A stretch of 60,092 nucleotides of DNA from Hwanghaeella sp. (GCA_028282025.1 JANQIT010000322.1:1-60092); one strand, 5' to 3'. Shown: positions 36,157 to 46,013, counted from the stretch's first letter. Notes: generated by a model from the letters alone, not told the origin. Numbers and translations are program-made.

Positions 36157-37935
36157 CTAGTGCAGGAATGAGGCTTCCACGTCTTCGACGCTGTCGCCCC
36201 GGATGAAAAGGCGCGCCCAGACTTCCATCCCGGAGAGGAAATGCGCGTCCACCGTTCCGGTGCAGGAGTCGGCCAGTTGAGCGAACGTTTCCTCCGTCAT
36301 GTCGAACAGTTCCGGCACAACCGCATCGCCGCGCAGCCCCATCGGCACCGACGGCAGATAATCCATAATCGGCAGATCGAACCCGGCTTTCGGCCGGTAG
36401 ATGGCGCTTGGGGGCACCAATTTGGCCGCCACCCGCTTCAGCAGCCATTTCGGTTCCGGCCGCAGGCCCAGGAAACCCCTGCCGCGGATCTTGTGCCTGG
36501 CAGGCAGGTTCAGGATGAAGTCGATATATTCCTGATCCACGAAAGGCAGCAGCGCATGGAGCCCCGCCACTTTCGCCGCCGTGTCCACCCGATAGAGGAT
36601 ATGCCGGCTGCCAAACTGCTGGAGATGAATGAGCTGAGCCGCCAACACCCGTTCCAATGGGTCTGTAATATGATCGAAGACCGCTTCAACCTCGGTAATA
36701 TGGTGCTGTTCCTGAATCATGCCACCGAAGAGCTTTTGATCCAAACCGCCGACCCGCTGGGTTCCCGTCAAGATCAAACCCAAAGACCAGGAAAACCGTG
36801 TCAGGCGGGAGATGAATCGATCATACAGCCCCAATCCGATGCGCAGATTGGTCTTGAAGTGAAACTTGCGCAATAAAAAGGGTGTGACCCCGCTGGAATA
36901 GAAGGGACTGTCCGCCAACTCACCATCCAGCATGACGTCCGCGCCCTCGAAAAAGCCCAGGGCGCTGGCGGCGTACAAACCCACAGTATTGGGAATAAAT
37001 ACGGGAAAGGCGTGTTCATGAACAGTCCGAACGAAATGTTCCCGAAAGGCGCTTGCGGTGAGATCAAGGTTGCGCAGGTCGATATCCAGGTGCCGGGCGA
37101 CCGCCTGCGCGTGACTTAGTTCATCCGACGCGCCGGGGAGTCTGACATGAACGCCGAAAACCGTCGTATGGCGGTTGGCAAGAGCGGCGAGCGTACTGCT
37201 GTCCACACCGCCGCTGAGGAACAGCCCCGCCGTTCCGAAAGGTGCGGTTGCACGTTCCACGGAAGCGTCGAGCCGCCGCTCGAGTTCCGCTTCCAACGCG
37301 CTGACGCTCTTTGCGTCGTTGGCGGCATAGAAGGCGGGGTCGATGCGCGATGAAATCCGATGATAGGGAATGACCGTCATCCCGGCGGTATTGAGATCGA
37401 AGACAGCGCATTGTCCGCCGGCCAGCAGAGAGACATCCTGAAAACCGGATCTTGGAGGATGCGGATATTGGCGATAGAGCATCTCGCTCAACGCCAGTGT
37501 GCGGACGGATAGCGGTCCGGCAATCTCTCTCAAAAGCCCGACATCGGAGGAAAACCAGCAGATCCCCTCGCGCACCAGGATATAGACCGGAATGGTCCCG
37601 TACAGATCCGTCCCCAGGAACAGCCTGTCGCCTTCGACCCGTGCGAAGGCGTAACTCCCGAAAGAGAGCTCCCCGCTCGACAGGTCGGCGGCCCCTTCGG
37701 CACAACGGTCCGTAACCGCTCGCAAACGGTCCTTATCGTATGGCAAGCCGACATAGATCCCGCTGTCCGGATCGCCGTCGGCGAGAAATCCATCGCTCAA
37801 CGCGCCGCATCGCCCACCCGCGAACGACGCGGGCATGTCCAACCCCCTGGCGGCGGCAAATGCCGTCAGTTTCTCGCTGGCAACCTGAACAGCGGCCTGC
37901 ATGCCGCAGGCAAATCCCAATAAAGGCCGTCTCAT
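36157..37935 (-). CDS. Asparagine synthase-like protein (PP-loop ATPase), glutaminase Cys absent
   Basis: 592 residues. The N-terminal ~210 residues resemble the class II glutamine amidotransferase fold (FGSYAFARVEGDRLFLGTD, YGTIPVYILV), but the protein starts MRRPLLGFACG, so the catalytic Cys at position 2 is missing. The C-terminal synthetase part has the PP-loop SGGVDSSTLAAL and later FVDQEYIDFILNLP and YRPKAGFDLPIMDYL. It may amidate a carboxylate with ammonia, or modify a peptide or glycan as AsnB-like enzymes do. No partner genes nearby. Starts after ~430 bp without a gene. Confidence 0.8.
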   Translation of the reverse strand: MRRPLLGFACGMQAAVQVASEKLTAFAAARGLDMPASFAGGRCGALSDGFLADGDPDSGIYVGLPYDKDRLRAVTDRCAEGAADLSSGELSFGSYAFARVEGDRLFLGTDLYGTIPVYILVREGICWFSSDVGLLREIAGPLSVRTLALSEMLYRQYPHPPRSGFQDVSLLAGGQCAVFDLNTAGMTVIPYHRISSRIDPAFYAANDAKSVSALEAELERRLDASVERATAPFGTAGLFLSGGVDSSTLAALANRHTTVFGVHVRLPGASDELSHAQAVARHLDIDLRNLDLTASAFREHFVRTVHEHAFPVFIPNTVGLYAASALGFFEGADVMLDGELADSPFYSSGVTPFLLRKFHFKTNLRIGLGLYDRFISRLTRFSWSLGLILTGTQRVGGLDQKLFGGMIQEQHHITEVEAVFDHITDPLERVLAAQLIHLQQFGSRHILYRVDTAAKVAGLHALLPFVDQEYIDFILNLPARHKIRGRGFLGLRPEPKWLLKRVAAKLVPPSAIYRPKAGFDLPIMDYLPSVPMGLRGDAVVPELFDMTEETFAQLADSCTGTVDAHFLSGMEVWARLFIRGDSVEDVEASFLH

Positions 37936-38212
37936 CGGGCTTGTCGCCTTCCCAAAGCGGTTCTTGTCAACTTAGGCACGAAACACTGGTTCAGCCGGGA
38001 TCATTAGAAAAGCAAAAACTGCGCACCGCACAGAAGCAGAAGCCAGTGTTTCGCAGACAGCTTCGGGGAGACGGTCGGTAGAGCGTGTCACCTTTACTTG
38101 GAATCACCTTCGATCGCTTTGCCGTTCATCCGGGCAGGAGCCGGTCTGCAGGCGATGCAGCGCACCGGCAAGGGCCGGCGACACCCTCCGGCTGACCGGC
38201 AAAGCGACCGAA

Positions 38213-38257
38213 GGCGGGCACGGGCACTACACACTCTTTCACAAGCCCGTGCCCGCC
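38213..38257. repeat. Perfect 13-bp inverted repeat upstream of the DM13 gene; gap 37936-38367
   Basis: ggcgggcacgggc at 38213-38225 is mirrored by gcccgtgcccgcc ending at 38257 across a 19-base loop. It lies in the 432-bp divergent gap between the asparagine-synthase-like gene and the DM13 gene, about 110 bp before the latter. No T run follows, so a regulatory site or structured RNA leader is as likely as a terminator. I see no gene in the rest of this gap. Confidence 0.45.
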
Positions 38258-38367
38258 GCTTGTGGTAATCTGGGGAGACCTCACATGCTGGTGCAACACT
38301 GCAACATCGGCGGACCGCCGTCCCGGGGAAGGGACCGCCGCCGCCGAAACCAAAGGGGATTTTTCTC

Positions 38368-38763
38368 ATGAAAGCACTGTTTGCTGCGTCTTTCGCCCTT
38401 ATGCTCGCCCTTTCCGGCACGCTGTTCGCGGGCGCCGCCAACGCCGGCGATACGATCGCTGCGGGATCCTTTGTCGGAAAAAGCAATCATATCACCACCG
38501 GCGAGGTCACCATCAAACGCGAGGGCGGCAAGATTCTGATCGTTCTCGAAGACAACTTCACCTTCGACGGCGCGCCCGATCCGAAACTCGGCTTCGGTAA
38601 CAGCGGCAAGTACGACCTGCAGACGACCTTCGTGCCACTGGCCAAGAATGCCGGCAAGCAGGTCTATGAACTGCCGGCGGGGATTGATCCCGCCAACTAC
38701 AACGAATTCTATGTCTGGTGCGAGAAGTTCAGCGTTCCGCTGGGTGTCGCCGCACTGAACTAA
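38368..38763 (+). CDS. Secreted DM13-domain protein
   Basis: 131 residues. Signal peptide ending at GAANA, then a single DM13 domain: AAGSFVGKSNHITTGEVTIK, LEDNFTFDGAPDPKLGFGN and the characteristic cysteine segment YVWCEKFSVPLGVAAL. DM13 is a small beta-sandwich thought to bind a cofactor or take part in electron transfer in the periplasm or at the surface. AAGGGG precedes the ATG. Ends at a strong terminator. Confidence 0.88.
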   Translation: MKALFAASFALMLALSGTLFAGAANAGDTIAAGSFVGKSNHITTGEVTIKREGGKILIVLEDNFTFDGAPDPKLGFGNSGKYDLQTTFVPLAKNAGKQVYELPAGIDPANYNEFYVWCEKFSVPLGVAALN

Positions 38764-38789
38764 GTTCGGGACCGAACGTACTGGAAATA

Positions 38790-38821
38790 GGGCGGCGGCC
38801 GGATCGGCCCCGCCCTTTTTC
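38790..38821 (+). terminator. Rho-independent terminator after the DM13 gene
   Basis: gggcggcggcc-ggat-cggccccgccc forms a GC-rich hairpin with minor mismatch followed directly by six T residues. It separates the DM13 gene from the converging oxoprolinase gene. Confidence 0.85.
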
Positions 38822-38822
38822 T

Positions 38823-41800
38823 TTATTGACCCGGCGTATCCTCGATCAGGCCGAGCCGCCGGTCCGCACGTTGCGCGTCGAGATCCCGCCCGGCGGGCGC
38901 GCCGTAACCGCCGCCGCCTGGCATCAGCATGATCAGGCGGTCCCCCGCTGGCACAGTCTGTTTACCCTTGCCCTGTAAAACACCGCCGGACGCCAACCCC
39001 AGATAACCCGCCGCGCCGGGCTCTCCACCGGCCCGGCCGCGCGCCGGATGACCGATCCGGTCGAACAGCGCGAAGACGGCGAAGGGCGCGCCGTCCGCGT
39101 GTTCGATCTCCATCACCTGGCCCAAGCCGCCGCGGAAACGCCCCTCCCCGCCGGAGCCGGGGCGGTATTCCTTACGGCGGAACAGAACCGGCGCGATGGT
39201 CTCGGTGATCTCCACCGGGGTGCAACGCACGCCGGACGGAAAGGCGGTCGCCGACAACCCATCCTGCTTCGGCCGGGCGCCTGTGCCGCCGGCATGAAAG
39301 ACGGTGACGGCGAAGGGTTCGGACGCGCCATAGTCCGCATCCCCGACAATCCCGTGCCCGCCCGACAGCATCGGATTCCAAAGGCTGGAACTGCCCTCCG
39401 CCGGGGCGCAGCCCGGCTTCGCCTGATCCAGGCAACCCAGCACCACGTCCGGCAACATCTGGCCGGTGACATGGCGGATGTTCACGGCGGCGGGCCGCGG
39501 TGCGTTCAGAATACACCCTTCCGGCGCGGAAACCGCGATGACGCCGAGCGATCCCGCGTTGTTCGGCACGCCGGGCCCGACCACGCAGCGCACCCCGAAG
39601 GAGGCGTAAGCCTGGCTATAGGTCAACGGCACATTGATGCCATAGGCGGACATTGGCGAGGTGCCGGCGAAATCGACGGTTATCCCCCTGTCGCCCACGG
39701 TCAGCCGCGCCTTGAGCGTCAGCGGGTAATCGTACCCGTCGATCTGCATGGCGTATTCGTAGCTGCCTTGCGGCAGCTCGCCGATGGCGCGCATCATCGC
39801 CGCATAAGAGGTCTCGATGATATGGTCCGCAATCTCGGACAGCCCGGTCAACGCGAACTCGCCCATCATCTCTTTCAGCCGCCTGGCCCCAATCTCGTTG
39901 CAGGTTGTCAGGGAATAGAGGTCGCCGACCACCTGGACCGGCTCGCGCACATTGGCTTTCACAATCTCCAGAACCGCCTCGCAGGGCTCTCCCCGGTCGA
40001 ACAGCTTCATGATCGGAATGCACAGGCCTTCCTCGAAAACCTGCCCGGCATCCGGCCCGAACCCGCGCCCGCCGATATCCACCACATGGACGGTGGAGGC
40101 GAACAGGGCGACCGGCGCGCCTTCCAGAAAAACCGGCGTCACCACCGTGAAGTCGAACAGATGTCCCGTGCCCAGCCAGGGATCGTTGGTCAGGTAGACA
40201 TCGCCGTCCGCCATGGTCTCAATCGGAAACTTCTCCAGGAAGAACCCGACCGACGCGGCCATGGCGTTGACATGGCCCGGTGTTCCGGTCACCGCCTGCG
40301 CCAGCATGCGGCCTTGCGTATCGAAAATCCCGGCGGAGAGATCGCCCGCCTCCCGGACAGAAGTGGAGAAGGCCGTGCGGATAAGCGCCTGGGCCTGTTC
40401 CTCTACCACCGCCAGCATGCGGTCCCAGAGAACCTGCTTGCCGAGGTCGCCGGAAAGAGCGGACCTGCCCGTATTCACGTCCGTGCGCGTCAGGACAAGA
40501 TCGCCGGCGCCGGTGACACGGGCGGTGAATCCGCTGGGAACCACGGTCGTGGTCTGCGCTTCCGGCACCAGGGCCGGCCCGGTCAGTTCCGCGCCGCCGG
40601 CCAGCGACACCCGCTGAAAGACCGACGCCGCGGCCGCCTGCGCACCTCGCGCCGGTTGCAGCAACAGCCGTTCGCCGGACGGGTCCGGCCGGTACACATC
40701 TACAGAGGATACGGCCATAGGAAGCGCGGCGCGCGGCGGCGCGGACAGAGTATAGGTCCAGGTCAGAATCTCTATCTCCAAGCCGGGCACGGTGCGACCG
40801 TATTGCTCGCGGTAAGCAGAATTGTATGCATCTGCAAGCAAATTGATATCTTTTGGCGTCAGCGGGCGGTAGGGCAAGGAAACTTTAATCTCGTGCCCTT
40901 GCCCGACATACCGCATGAACGCAAACCGCTGTCCCGACAGGGTGGCGTTGGGCGCGGCCAGACGCACCACCGCTTCGGCCTCCCGGTGCATTTCATCGAA
41001 AATCGTATTGGCCGCATCGGCGTCGGCGTCCCGCAGACGCATATACCGGCTGCGCACCACTTCATAGGCAACGGGGGCAAGCAGGAAGCCGAACGCGGAG
41101 CCGACGCCGGCATTCCCCGGGACGATCACGGTGTCGATGTTCAGCTTCTCCGCCACGCGCGCCGCATGCAGAGGCGCCGCCCCGCCGAAGGCGATCATCG
41201 TTCTGTCGGCGATGTCCTTGCCGCGTTCCACCGCGTGAACGCGCGCGGCGGACGCCATATTCTCATCCACGATCTCGATCACGCCCAGCGCCGCCGCATC
41301 CGCGTCCATGCCAAGCGGCGCACCGATCTGATCGGTCAAAGCGTCGGCGGATTCTTTTTCATGCAACCGCATAGACCCACCGGCGAAATCCGCCGCATCG
41401 ATCCGACCGAGCCGCAGATTGGCGTCGGTCACCGTCGTCGCCTCACCACCCTTGCCATAGCAGACCGGACCCGGCTCGGCCCCGGCGCTGCGCGGCCCGA
41501 CCTGAATCCGCTTCAATTCGTCAACCGTGGCAATGGAGCCGCCGCCAGCCCCGATCTCGACCATCTCAACGACGGGAATCTTAACCGGCAGCCCGCTTCC
41601 CTTCATGAAGCGATGCGCGCGATCCACTTCGAAACTTCTGGAGAGCAGCGGTTCGCCATCGTCGATCAGGCAGATCTTCGCGGTGGTTCCGCCCATGTCG
41701 AAGGAAACGACCCTGTCCTCCCCAAAGCTTTTGGCGATGTTGGCCGCCAGGATCGCACCGCCCGCCGGGCCGGATTCGACCAGCCGGATCGGGAATTCCG

Positions 41801-42548
41801 CCGCCGTCCGGCCTTTCACCAGACTGCCGCCGCTGGTCATCATCAGGAAGGGGCAGTCAAAGCCCCGGTCCGCCAGCCGCCCGGCCAGATCCTCCAGATA
41901 GCGCGCCATCAACGGTTTGACATAGGCGTTCGCCACCGTCGTCGACTGCCGCTCGAATTCCCGCACTTCCGGGCACACCGCCGAAGCCAGAGACACCGGC
42001 ACGGACGGAAGGGCCTTCTGCACGATCTCCGCAACCTGCTCCTCATGCGCCGGATTGGCGTAGGCGTGCAGCAGGCCGACGGCGACGCTTTCGACCTCTT
42101 CCTCCTTCAGCAGCTGCAGCCACGCCTCTACCGACGCCCGGTCCAACGGCTGCAGAATGCGGCCCCGCCAGTCCATGCGCTCCACCACCGGCAGGCGCAG
42201 ATTGCGCGGTACCAGCGGCACCGGGCGCTCGGCGTAGAGATCGTATTGATCGAAACGGTTCTCATAAGCGATTTCCAGCGAGTCCCGATGCCCCTCGGTC
42301 ACGAACAAGGCGGTCTTGGCGCCCTTGCGTTCGATCAAGGCGTTGGTCGCCAACGTCGTACCGTGGATGATCAGTTCCACCGCCCCCGGCTGAACTTCCG
42401 CCTGTTGCAGCAGCGCCATGGCGCCGGTCATGAAGCCGTCGGCCGGATTCGAGGGGGTGGTGAGAACTTTATGGGACCGGTGTCCGTCAGGTGTTTCCAG
42501 CACCAGATCGGTAAACGTGCCTCCGATATCGACCGCCAAACGGACCAT
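38823..42548 (-). CDS. Fused hydantoinase A/B (5-oxoprolinase-type) enzyme
   Basis: 1241 residues from ATG 42548, preceded by GGAAGG; the open frame reaches 42692 but that extension has no ribosome site. The first ~680 residues are hydantoinase A/oxoprolinase (MVRLAVDIGGTFTDLVLETP, SFDMGGTTAKICLIDDGE, GAGGGSIATVDE). The rest is hydantoinase B (GIFDTQGRMLAQAVTGTPGH, YLTNDPWLGTGHLFDF, GGGGYGAP at the end). ATP-dependent opening of 5-oxoproline or a hydantoin is the family reaction. Bacteria often carry the halves as separate genes; here they are one chain, as in eukaryotic oxoprolinase. Convergent with DM13. Confidence 0.92.
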   Translation of the reverse strand: MVRLAVDIGGTFTDLVLETPDGHRSHKVLTTPSNPADGFMTGAMALLQQAEVQPGAVELIIHGTTLATNALIERKGAKTALFVTEGHRDSLEIAYENRFDQYDLYAERPVPLVPRNLRLPVVERMDWRGRILQPLDRASVEAWLQLLKEEEVESVAVGLLHAYANPAHEEQVAEIVQKALPSVPVSLASAVCPEVREFERQSTTVANAYVKPLMARYLEDLAGRLADRGFDCPFLMMTSGGSLVKGRTAAEFPIRLVESGPAGGAILAANIAKSFGEDRVVSFDMGGTTAKICLIDDGEPLLSRSFEVDRAHRFMKGSGLPVKIPVVEMVEIGAGGGSIATVDELKRIQVGPRSAGAEPGPVCYGKGGEATTVTDANLRLGRIDAADFAGGSMRLHEKESADALTDQIGAPLGMDADAAALGVIEIVDENMASAARVHAVERGKDIADRTMIAFGGAAPLHAARVAEKLNIDTVIVPGNAGVGSAFGFLLAPVAYEVVRSRYMRLRDADADAANTIFDEMHREAEAVVRLAAPNATLSGQRFAFMRYVGQGHEIKVSLPYRPLTPKDINLLADAYNSAYREQYGRTVPGLEIEILTWTYTLSAPPRAALPMAVSSVDVYRPDPSGERLLLQPARGAQAAAASVFQRVSLAGGAELTGPALVPEAQTTTVVPSGFTARVTGAGDLVLTRTDVNTGRSALSGDLGKQVLWDRMLAVVEEQAQALIRTAFSTSVREAGDLSAGIFDTQGRMLAQAVTGTPGHVNAMAASVGFFLEKFPIETMADGDVYLTNDPWLGTGHLFDFTVVTPVFLEGAPVALFASTVHVVDIGGRGFGPDAGQVFEEGLCIPIMKLFDRGEPCEAVLEIVKANVREPVQVVGDLYSLTTCNEIGARRLKEMMGEFALTGLSEIADHIIETSYAAMMRAIGELPQGSYEYAMQIDGYDYPLTLKARLTVGDRGITVDFAGTSPMSAYGINVPLTYSQAYASFGVRCVVGPGVPNNAGSLGVIAVSAPEGCILNAPRPAAVNIRHVTGQMLPDVVLGCLDQAKPGCAPAEGSSSLWNPMLSGGHGIVGDADYGASEPFAVTVFHAGGTGARPKQDGLSATAFPSGVRCTPVEITETIAPVLFRRKEYRPGSGGEGRFRGGLGQVMEIEHADGAPFAVFALFDRIGHPARGRAGGEPGAAGYLGLASGGVLQGKGKQTVPAGDRLIMLMPGGGGYGAPAGRDLDAQRADRRLGLIEDTPGQ

Positions 42549-42726
42549 GCGCTTTTCCTTCCGCTGTTCGCCGCCCGCCGACCCGCGGACGCGGGGTTTG
42601 ACAGTACCTGCCCGCATCGCGCGATCAACCAGGTTCGCGCCCGCCGCGTACAAGCGGTTAGAGCGGTTGCATTTCCGACCCCGCCCGGACAAGGTTGGAC
42701 GGTCTATTCCGGTGGAGGACCCAGCT

Positions 42727-43542
42727 TTGCTAAGCCCACATCGACGGTTGTACGGCGTTCTTGCCGGTCTGGCCTTGGCGGCGTGCGCGGCCGCGCCGGC
42801 GGCGGGGCAGGAAATCGACCTGCAACCCCATCAGGCGCACTACAGGCTTGATTTGACGGAATTGCGGCTGCCGGGAGCGGTCGGCGGAACCACGGGTCAG
42901 TTCATCGTCCGGCTACAGAAACGCTGCACCGACTGGGTGCTGCTGACGCAGTTGTCGATGGGTCTGGAGATGGAAAGCGGCGAAATACTGGAAATCGCCT
43001 CCACCGGCGCCGCGGAAGAATCCCTGGACGGGCGCACCATGACCTTCGAATCCGAACTGCGGATGAACGATTCCGTCATCGAAGTGCTGCAGGGAACGGC
43101 GATGCGGGAGACCGACGGCTCCGGGACCGTCGACCTGACCGTGCCCAGCCCGACCCAAATCGAACTGCCCAAGGGGACGCAATTCCCGGTGGGCGCGTTT
43201 CGTTCCACCGTCAAGCGCCTTATGGCCGGGGAAAAGATCGTCGATTACGTGCTGTTCGACGGCTCCACGCCGGAGCCGATCCGCGGGTCCGATGTCGTCC
43301 TTGGCGAGGCGCGGGCGCTGGACGCCCCGCCGGAGGGCGACCCCGGCCTGATCGGCGGACAATCCTGGCAGATCGTCACCTCCTTTTTCTCCTTGGAGGC
43401 GACCGATACTCAGCCCCTGGTCTCGAACACGGCGGATGTTTATCTGAGCGGCATCACCACCCGCCTGTCATTGGATATCGGCCTCGCCGTGACCGAAGGC
43501 ACCTTGACCCTGCTTCAGGAACTGCCTCAACCCACCTGCTGA
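42727..43542 (+). CDS. EipB-family (DUF1849) periplasmic envelope-integrity protein
   Basis: 271 residues from TTG 42727, chosen because GGAGGA sits seven bases upstream and a signal peptide follows at once (GVLAGLALAACAAAPAAGQ). The frame is open further upstream without a ribosome site. Body features fit EipB: LQPHQAHYRLDLTELR, RCTDWVLLTQLSM, SGEILEIAST, DGRTMTFES, LPKGTQFPVG, YVLFDGSTPEPI. EipB of Brucella is a spiral beta-sheet periplasmic protein needed for envelope integrity. It is followed 33 bp later by the aminopeptidase gene. Confidence 0.88.
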   Translation: MLSPHRRLYGVLAGLALAACAAAPAAGQEIDLQPHQAHYRLDLTELRLPGAVGGTTGQFIVRLQKRCTDWVLLTQLSMGLEMESGEILEIASTGAAEESLDGRTMTFESELRMNDSVIEVLQGTAMRETDGSGTVDLTVPSPTQIELPKGTQFPVGAFRSTVKRLMAGEKIVDYVLFDGSTPEPIRGSDVVLGEARALDAPPEGDPGLIGGQSWQIVTSFFSLEATDTQPLVSNTADVYLSGITTRLSLDIGLAVTEGTLTLLQELPQPTC

Positions 43543-43575
43543 CATCCCAGCCATTTTTTCAAAGGTTACCCGATC

Positions 43576-44961
43576 ATGGACTGTTTCGCCGGAAAGCCGA
43601 CAAAATCCACCGTGACCCTGTTGCCGATGACGGCGGCGGCGTTGGAAGACTGGCTGACGGATGCCGGCGCGTCCCACAAATCCTGGGTGCAGGCGAACCA
43701 GTATCAGGCGAAGCCCGGCACGGTCCTGGTCCTGCCGGCCGGCGACGGCCATCCCGCCGAAGCGCTGCTGGGCGTCGAAGAGGGCGGGAAGGATCTGTGG
43801 AGTTGGGGCGCCGCCGCCGCAAGGTTGCCGCGCGGGCGTTATCAGCTTCCGAAAGCAATGCCCGCCGATGCCGCCAATGCGGCCGGGCTGGGCTGGGCGC
43901 TGGGGTCCTATCGGTTCGAGCGCTATGCCCGGAAGAACGGACCCGCGTCGAAACTGGTCCTGCCCGCCGCCGCGGACAAGGGCTGGATCGGGGAACAGGC
44001 CGCCGCGCTGTATCTGGTGCGCGATCTGATCAACACGCCGGCCAGCGACATGGGACCCGGTGAGTTGGCGTCCGAAGCGCGCAGTCTGGCCCGGAAGTTC
44101 AAAGCGAAGGTCAAAGTGATCGTCGGCGACGACCTGCTTCAGCAGGATTTCCCGATGGTGCATGCGGTGGGCCGGGCCTCGTCCCGCGCGCCCCGGCTGA
44201 TCGACATGAGTTGGGGCAAGGCGAAGGACCCGAAACTGACCCTGGTCGGCAAGGGCGTCTGTTTCGATTCCGGTGGGCTGGATCTCAAACCCTCCGGCGG
44301 CATGCTGATGATGAAGAAGGACATGGGGGGCGCAGCCCATGTTCTGGGCTTGGCCCATATGATCATGGCCGCAAAGCTGCCGGTGCGCCTGCGGGTTCTG
44401 GTTCCGGCGGTCGAAAACAGCGTCTCGGGCGACGCTTTCCGGCCGCTCGACGTGTTGTCGACGCGCAAGGGCATTACCGTGGAAGTCGGCAACACCGACG
44501 CGGAAGGACGCCTGATCCTGGCCGACGCGCTGACGGCGGCGCTGGAGGAAAGGCCGGACTTGCTGATCGATTTCGCAACCTTGACCGGCGCGGCGCGGGT
44601 CGCCGTCGGGACGGAGATCGCCGCCTTCTTCACCCCGGACGACGCCCTGGCGGGTGAATTATCCGCCGCGGCGGTGCAAGCCGACGACCCGGTCTGGCGG
44701 CTGCCGCTGCACGGCCCCTACCGGCGGCTTCTGGAAAGCAAGGTCGCGGATATCAGCAGCACCGGCAGCGGGGGTTTCGCGGGCGCGATCACCGCCGCCC
44801 TGTTCCTGAAGGAATTCACCGAGACCGATACACCCTGGATTCACTTCGATATCATGGCCTGGAATTCCAGCGCCCGCCCAGGACGGCCCGAAGGCGGCGA
44901 GGCGATGGGCGTACGCGCCCTGTTCGAGGTGATCCGCAACCGTTTCGGCGGAACCGCCTAA
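43576..44961 (+). CDS. Leucyl aminopeptidase family protein (M17)
   Basis: 461 residues. The catalytic half has the metal ligands and active-site Lys/Arg in GKGVCFDSGGLDLKPSGGM, MKKDMGGAA and the M17 signature NTDAEGRLILADAL. It is a cytosolic two-metal aminopeptidase. The N-terminal half is the poorly conserved macro-like domain. Closer to the short PepA/PepB relatives than to the 503-residue E. coli PepA. Confidence 0.93.
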   Translation: MDCFAGKPTKSTVTLLPMTAAALEDWLTDAGASHKSWVQANQYQAKPGTVLVLPAGDGHPAEALLGVEEGGKDLWSWGAAAARLPRGRYQLPKAMPADAANAAGLGWALGSYRFERYARKNGPASKLVLPAAADKGWIGEQAAALYLVRDLINTPASDMGPGELASEARSLARKFKAKVKVIVGDDLLQQDFPMVHAVGRASSRAPRLIDMSWGKAKDPKLTLVGKGVCFDSGGLDLKPSGGMLMMKKDMGGAAHVLGLAHMIMAAKLPVRLRVLVPAVENSVSGDAFRPLDVLSTRKGITVEVGNTDAEGRLILADALTAALEERPDLLIDFATLTGAARVAVGTEIAAFFTPDDALAGELSAAAVQADDPVWRLPLHGPYRRLLESKVADISSTGSGGFAGAITAALFLKEFTETDTPWIHFDIMAWNSSARPGRPEGGEAMGVRALFEVIRNRFGGTA

Positions 44962-45079
44962 CCCTCATTCACCCGGTTGTGTTCCAAGGCGATTCGTCCG
45001 ATATTCGGAACGGGTACGAAACAATTTTGCGTCGCACGGACAATTTCGGCGCAAGGCAAACAAACCGCGCCGAGACATC

Positions 45080-45418
45080 ATGGATCTATCCGCGAACCAG
45101 GCATTGGAGATTTGGCGTGGCGCCATCGTCGAGAGCGTGCGGCGCGATTCGCCCGACCTGTCGGCGCGTCAGATGGCGGTTCTGATCACTGTTTATCTGA
45201 AGCCCGCACCGCACACGGTGCGCGGCCTGGCCGAGGAACTGAACGTCTCCAAACCCGCCGTTACCCGCGCCCTGGACAGGCTGTCGGATCTGGGCCTGAT
45301 CCGCCGCAAGCCGGACGACAACGACCGCCGCTCCGTCCTGATTCAGCGGACCGTCAAAGGGTCGGTCTTTCTGACGGAATTCTCCGAATTGATCACGGAA
45401 GCGGGCCGCGCCGTTTAA
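45080..45418 (+). CDS. MarR-family transcriptional regulator
   Basis: 112 residues, a short MarR protein. The winged helix is complete: LSARQMAVLITVYLKP, TVRGLAEELNVSKPAVTRAL, RLSDLGLIRRKPDDNDRRSV. The usual N- and C-terminal dimerisation helices are brief. It lies 118 bp after the aminopeptidase, on the same strand, and converges on the PAS gene 11 bp away. Ligand and target unknown. Confidence 0.88.
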   Translation: MDLSANQALEIWRGAIVESVRRDSPDLSARQMAVLITVYLKPAPHTVRGLAEELNVSKPAVTRALDRLSDLGLIRRKPDDNDRRSVLIQRTVKGSVFLTEFSELITEAGRAV

Positions 45419-45429
45419 AACGATTTGCG

Positions 45430-45921
45430 CTACGGGATTTCCGCATGCCACGGGGCAATCGGGTAGAACAGCATCTGCCCGTTTTTTCCAAGCGCGGGAA
45501 ACAGGCCCCGTACGATCCGAATATGCTCCCGGCCCGGGACAGCACTGTGAGAGAAGAAGAATGACGGCGACCCCGTCTTCAGGCATTCCGTCATTTCGTA
45601 AAGCCTGTCCTCTATCGCCGGTGCGGTCATGTATTCGCGAAGATACTTGCCGGTATAATCCCGATTGAACAGGCGCACGACAGCAGTCCCCATCAGGCGG
45701 CAATAGAATTCATCGGGCGGAGAAAATTCAAACAACTGCAGCCAGGGCAACAGTTTCGGCTGCTCCGTCGGGTCGAAGGCGCTGCGCAGGAGCACACCGT
45801 TCTCGTCGCGATGCGCGAGATACAGGTCGCCGAACCTGCGCACCGGGTTGTTCGGCGGCAGTTCTTCCAGAGCCAATCTGGTACTTGTGGAGGTGGTGAA
45901 ACCGATTTCTTCCGCGACCAT
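45430..45921 (-). CDS. PAS_5 domain protein
   Basis: 163 residues forming a single PAS-like domain of the alphaproteobacterial PAS_5 family: LLPWLQLFEFSPPDEFYCRL, MGTAVVRLFNRDYTGKYLRE and the closing strands GREHIRIVRGLFPALG. Such stand-alone proteins probably sense or bind a small ligand; no output domain is attached. Convergent with the MarR gene. Confidence 0.75.
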   Translation of the reverse strand: MVAEEIGFTTSTSTRLALEELPPNNPVRRFGDLYLAHRDENGVLLRSAFDPTEQPKLLPWLQLFEFSPPDEFYCRLMGTAVVRLFNRDYTGKYLREYMTAPAIEDRLYEMTECLKTGSPSFFFSHSAVPGREHIRIVRGLFPALGKNGQMLFYPIAPWHAEIP

Positions 45922-46013
45922 TTCGCCAATAAGTATAGTGCAATACTTTGCTTAGCAACAGGGGCGGCGGGTTACCGGCACTTCACCCCAACAAAGGGGC
46001 CGAAGCCTGCCAG

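Noticed and set aside
39048-42851. 1267-codon open frame on the plus strand opposite the oxoprolinase gene
   Set aside because: GC-rich genes leave long antisense frames; the product is Arg/His/Gln rich with no domain, while the minus strand encodes a full-length known enzyme.
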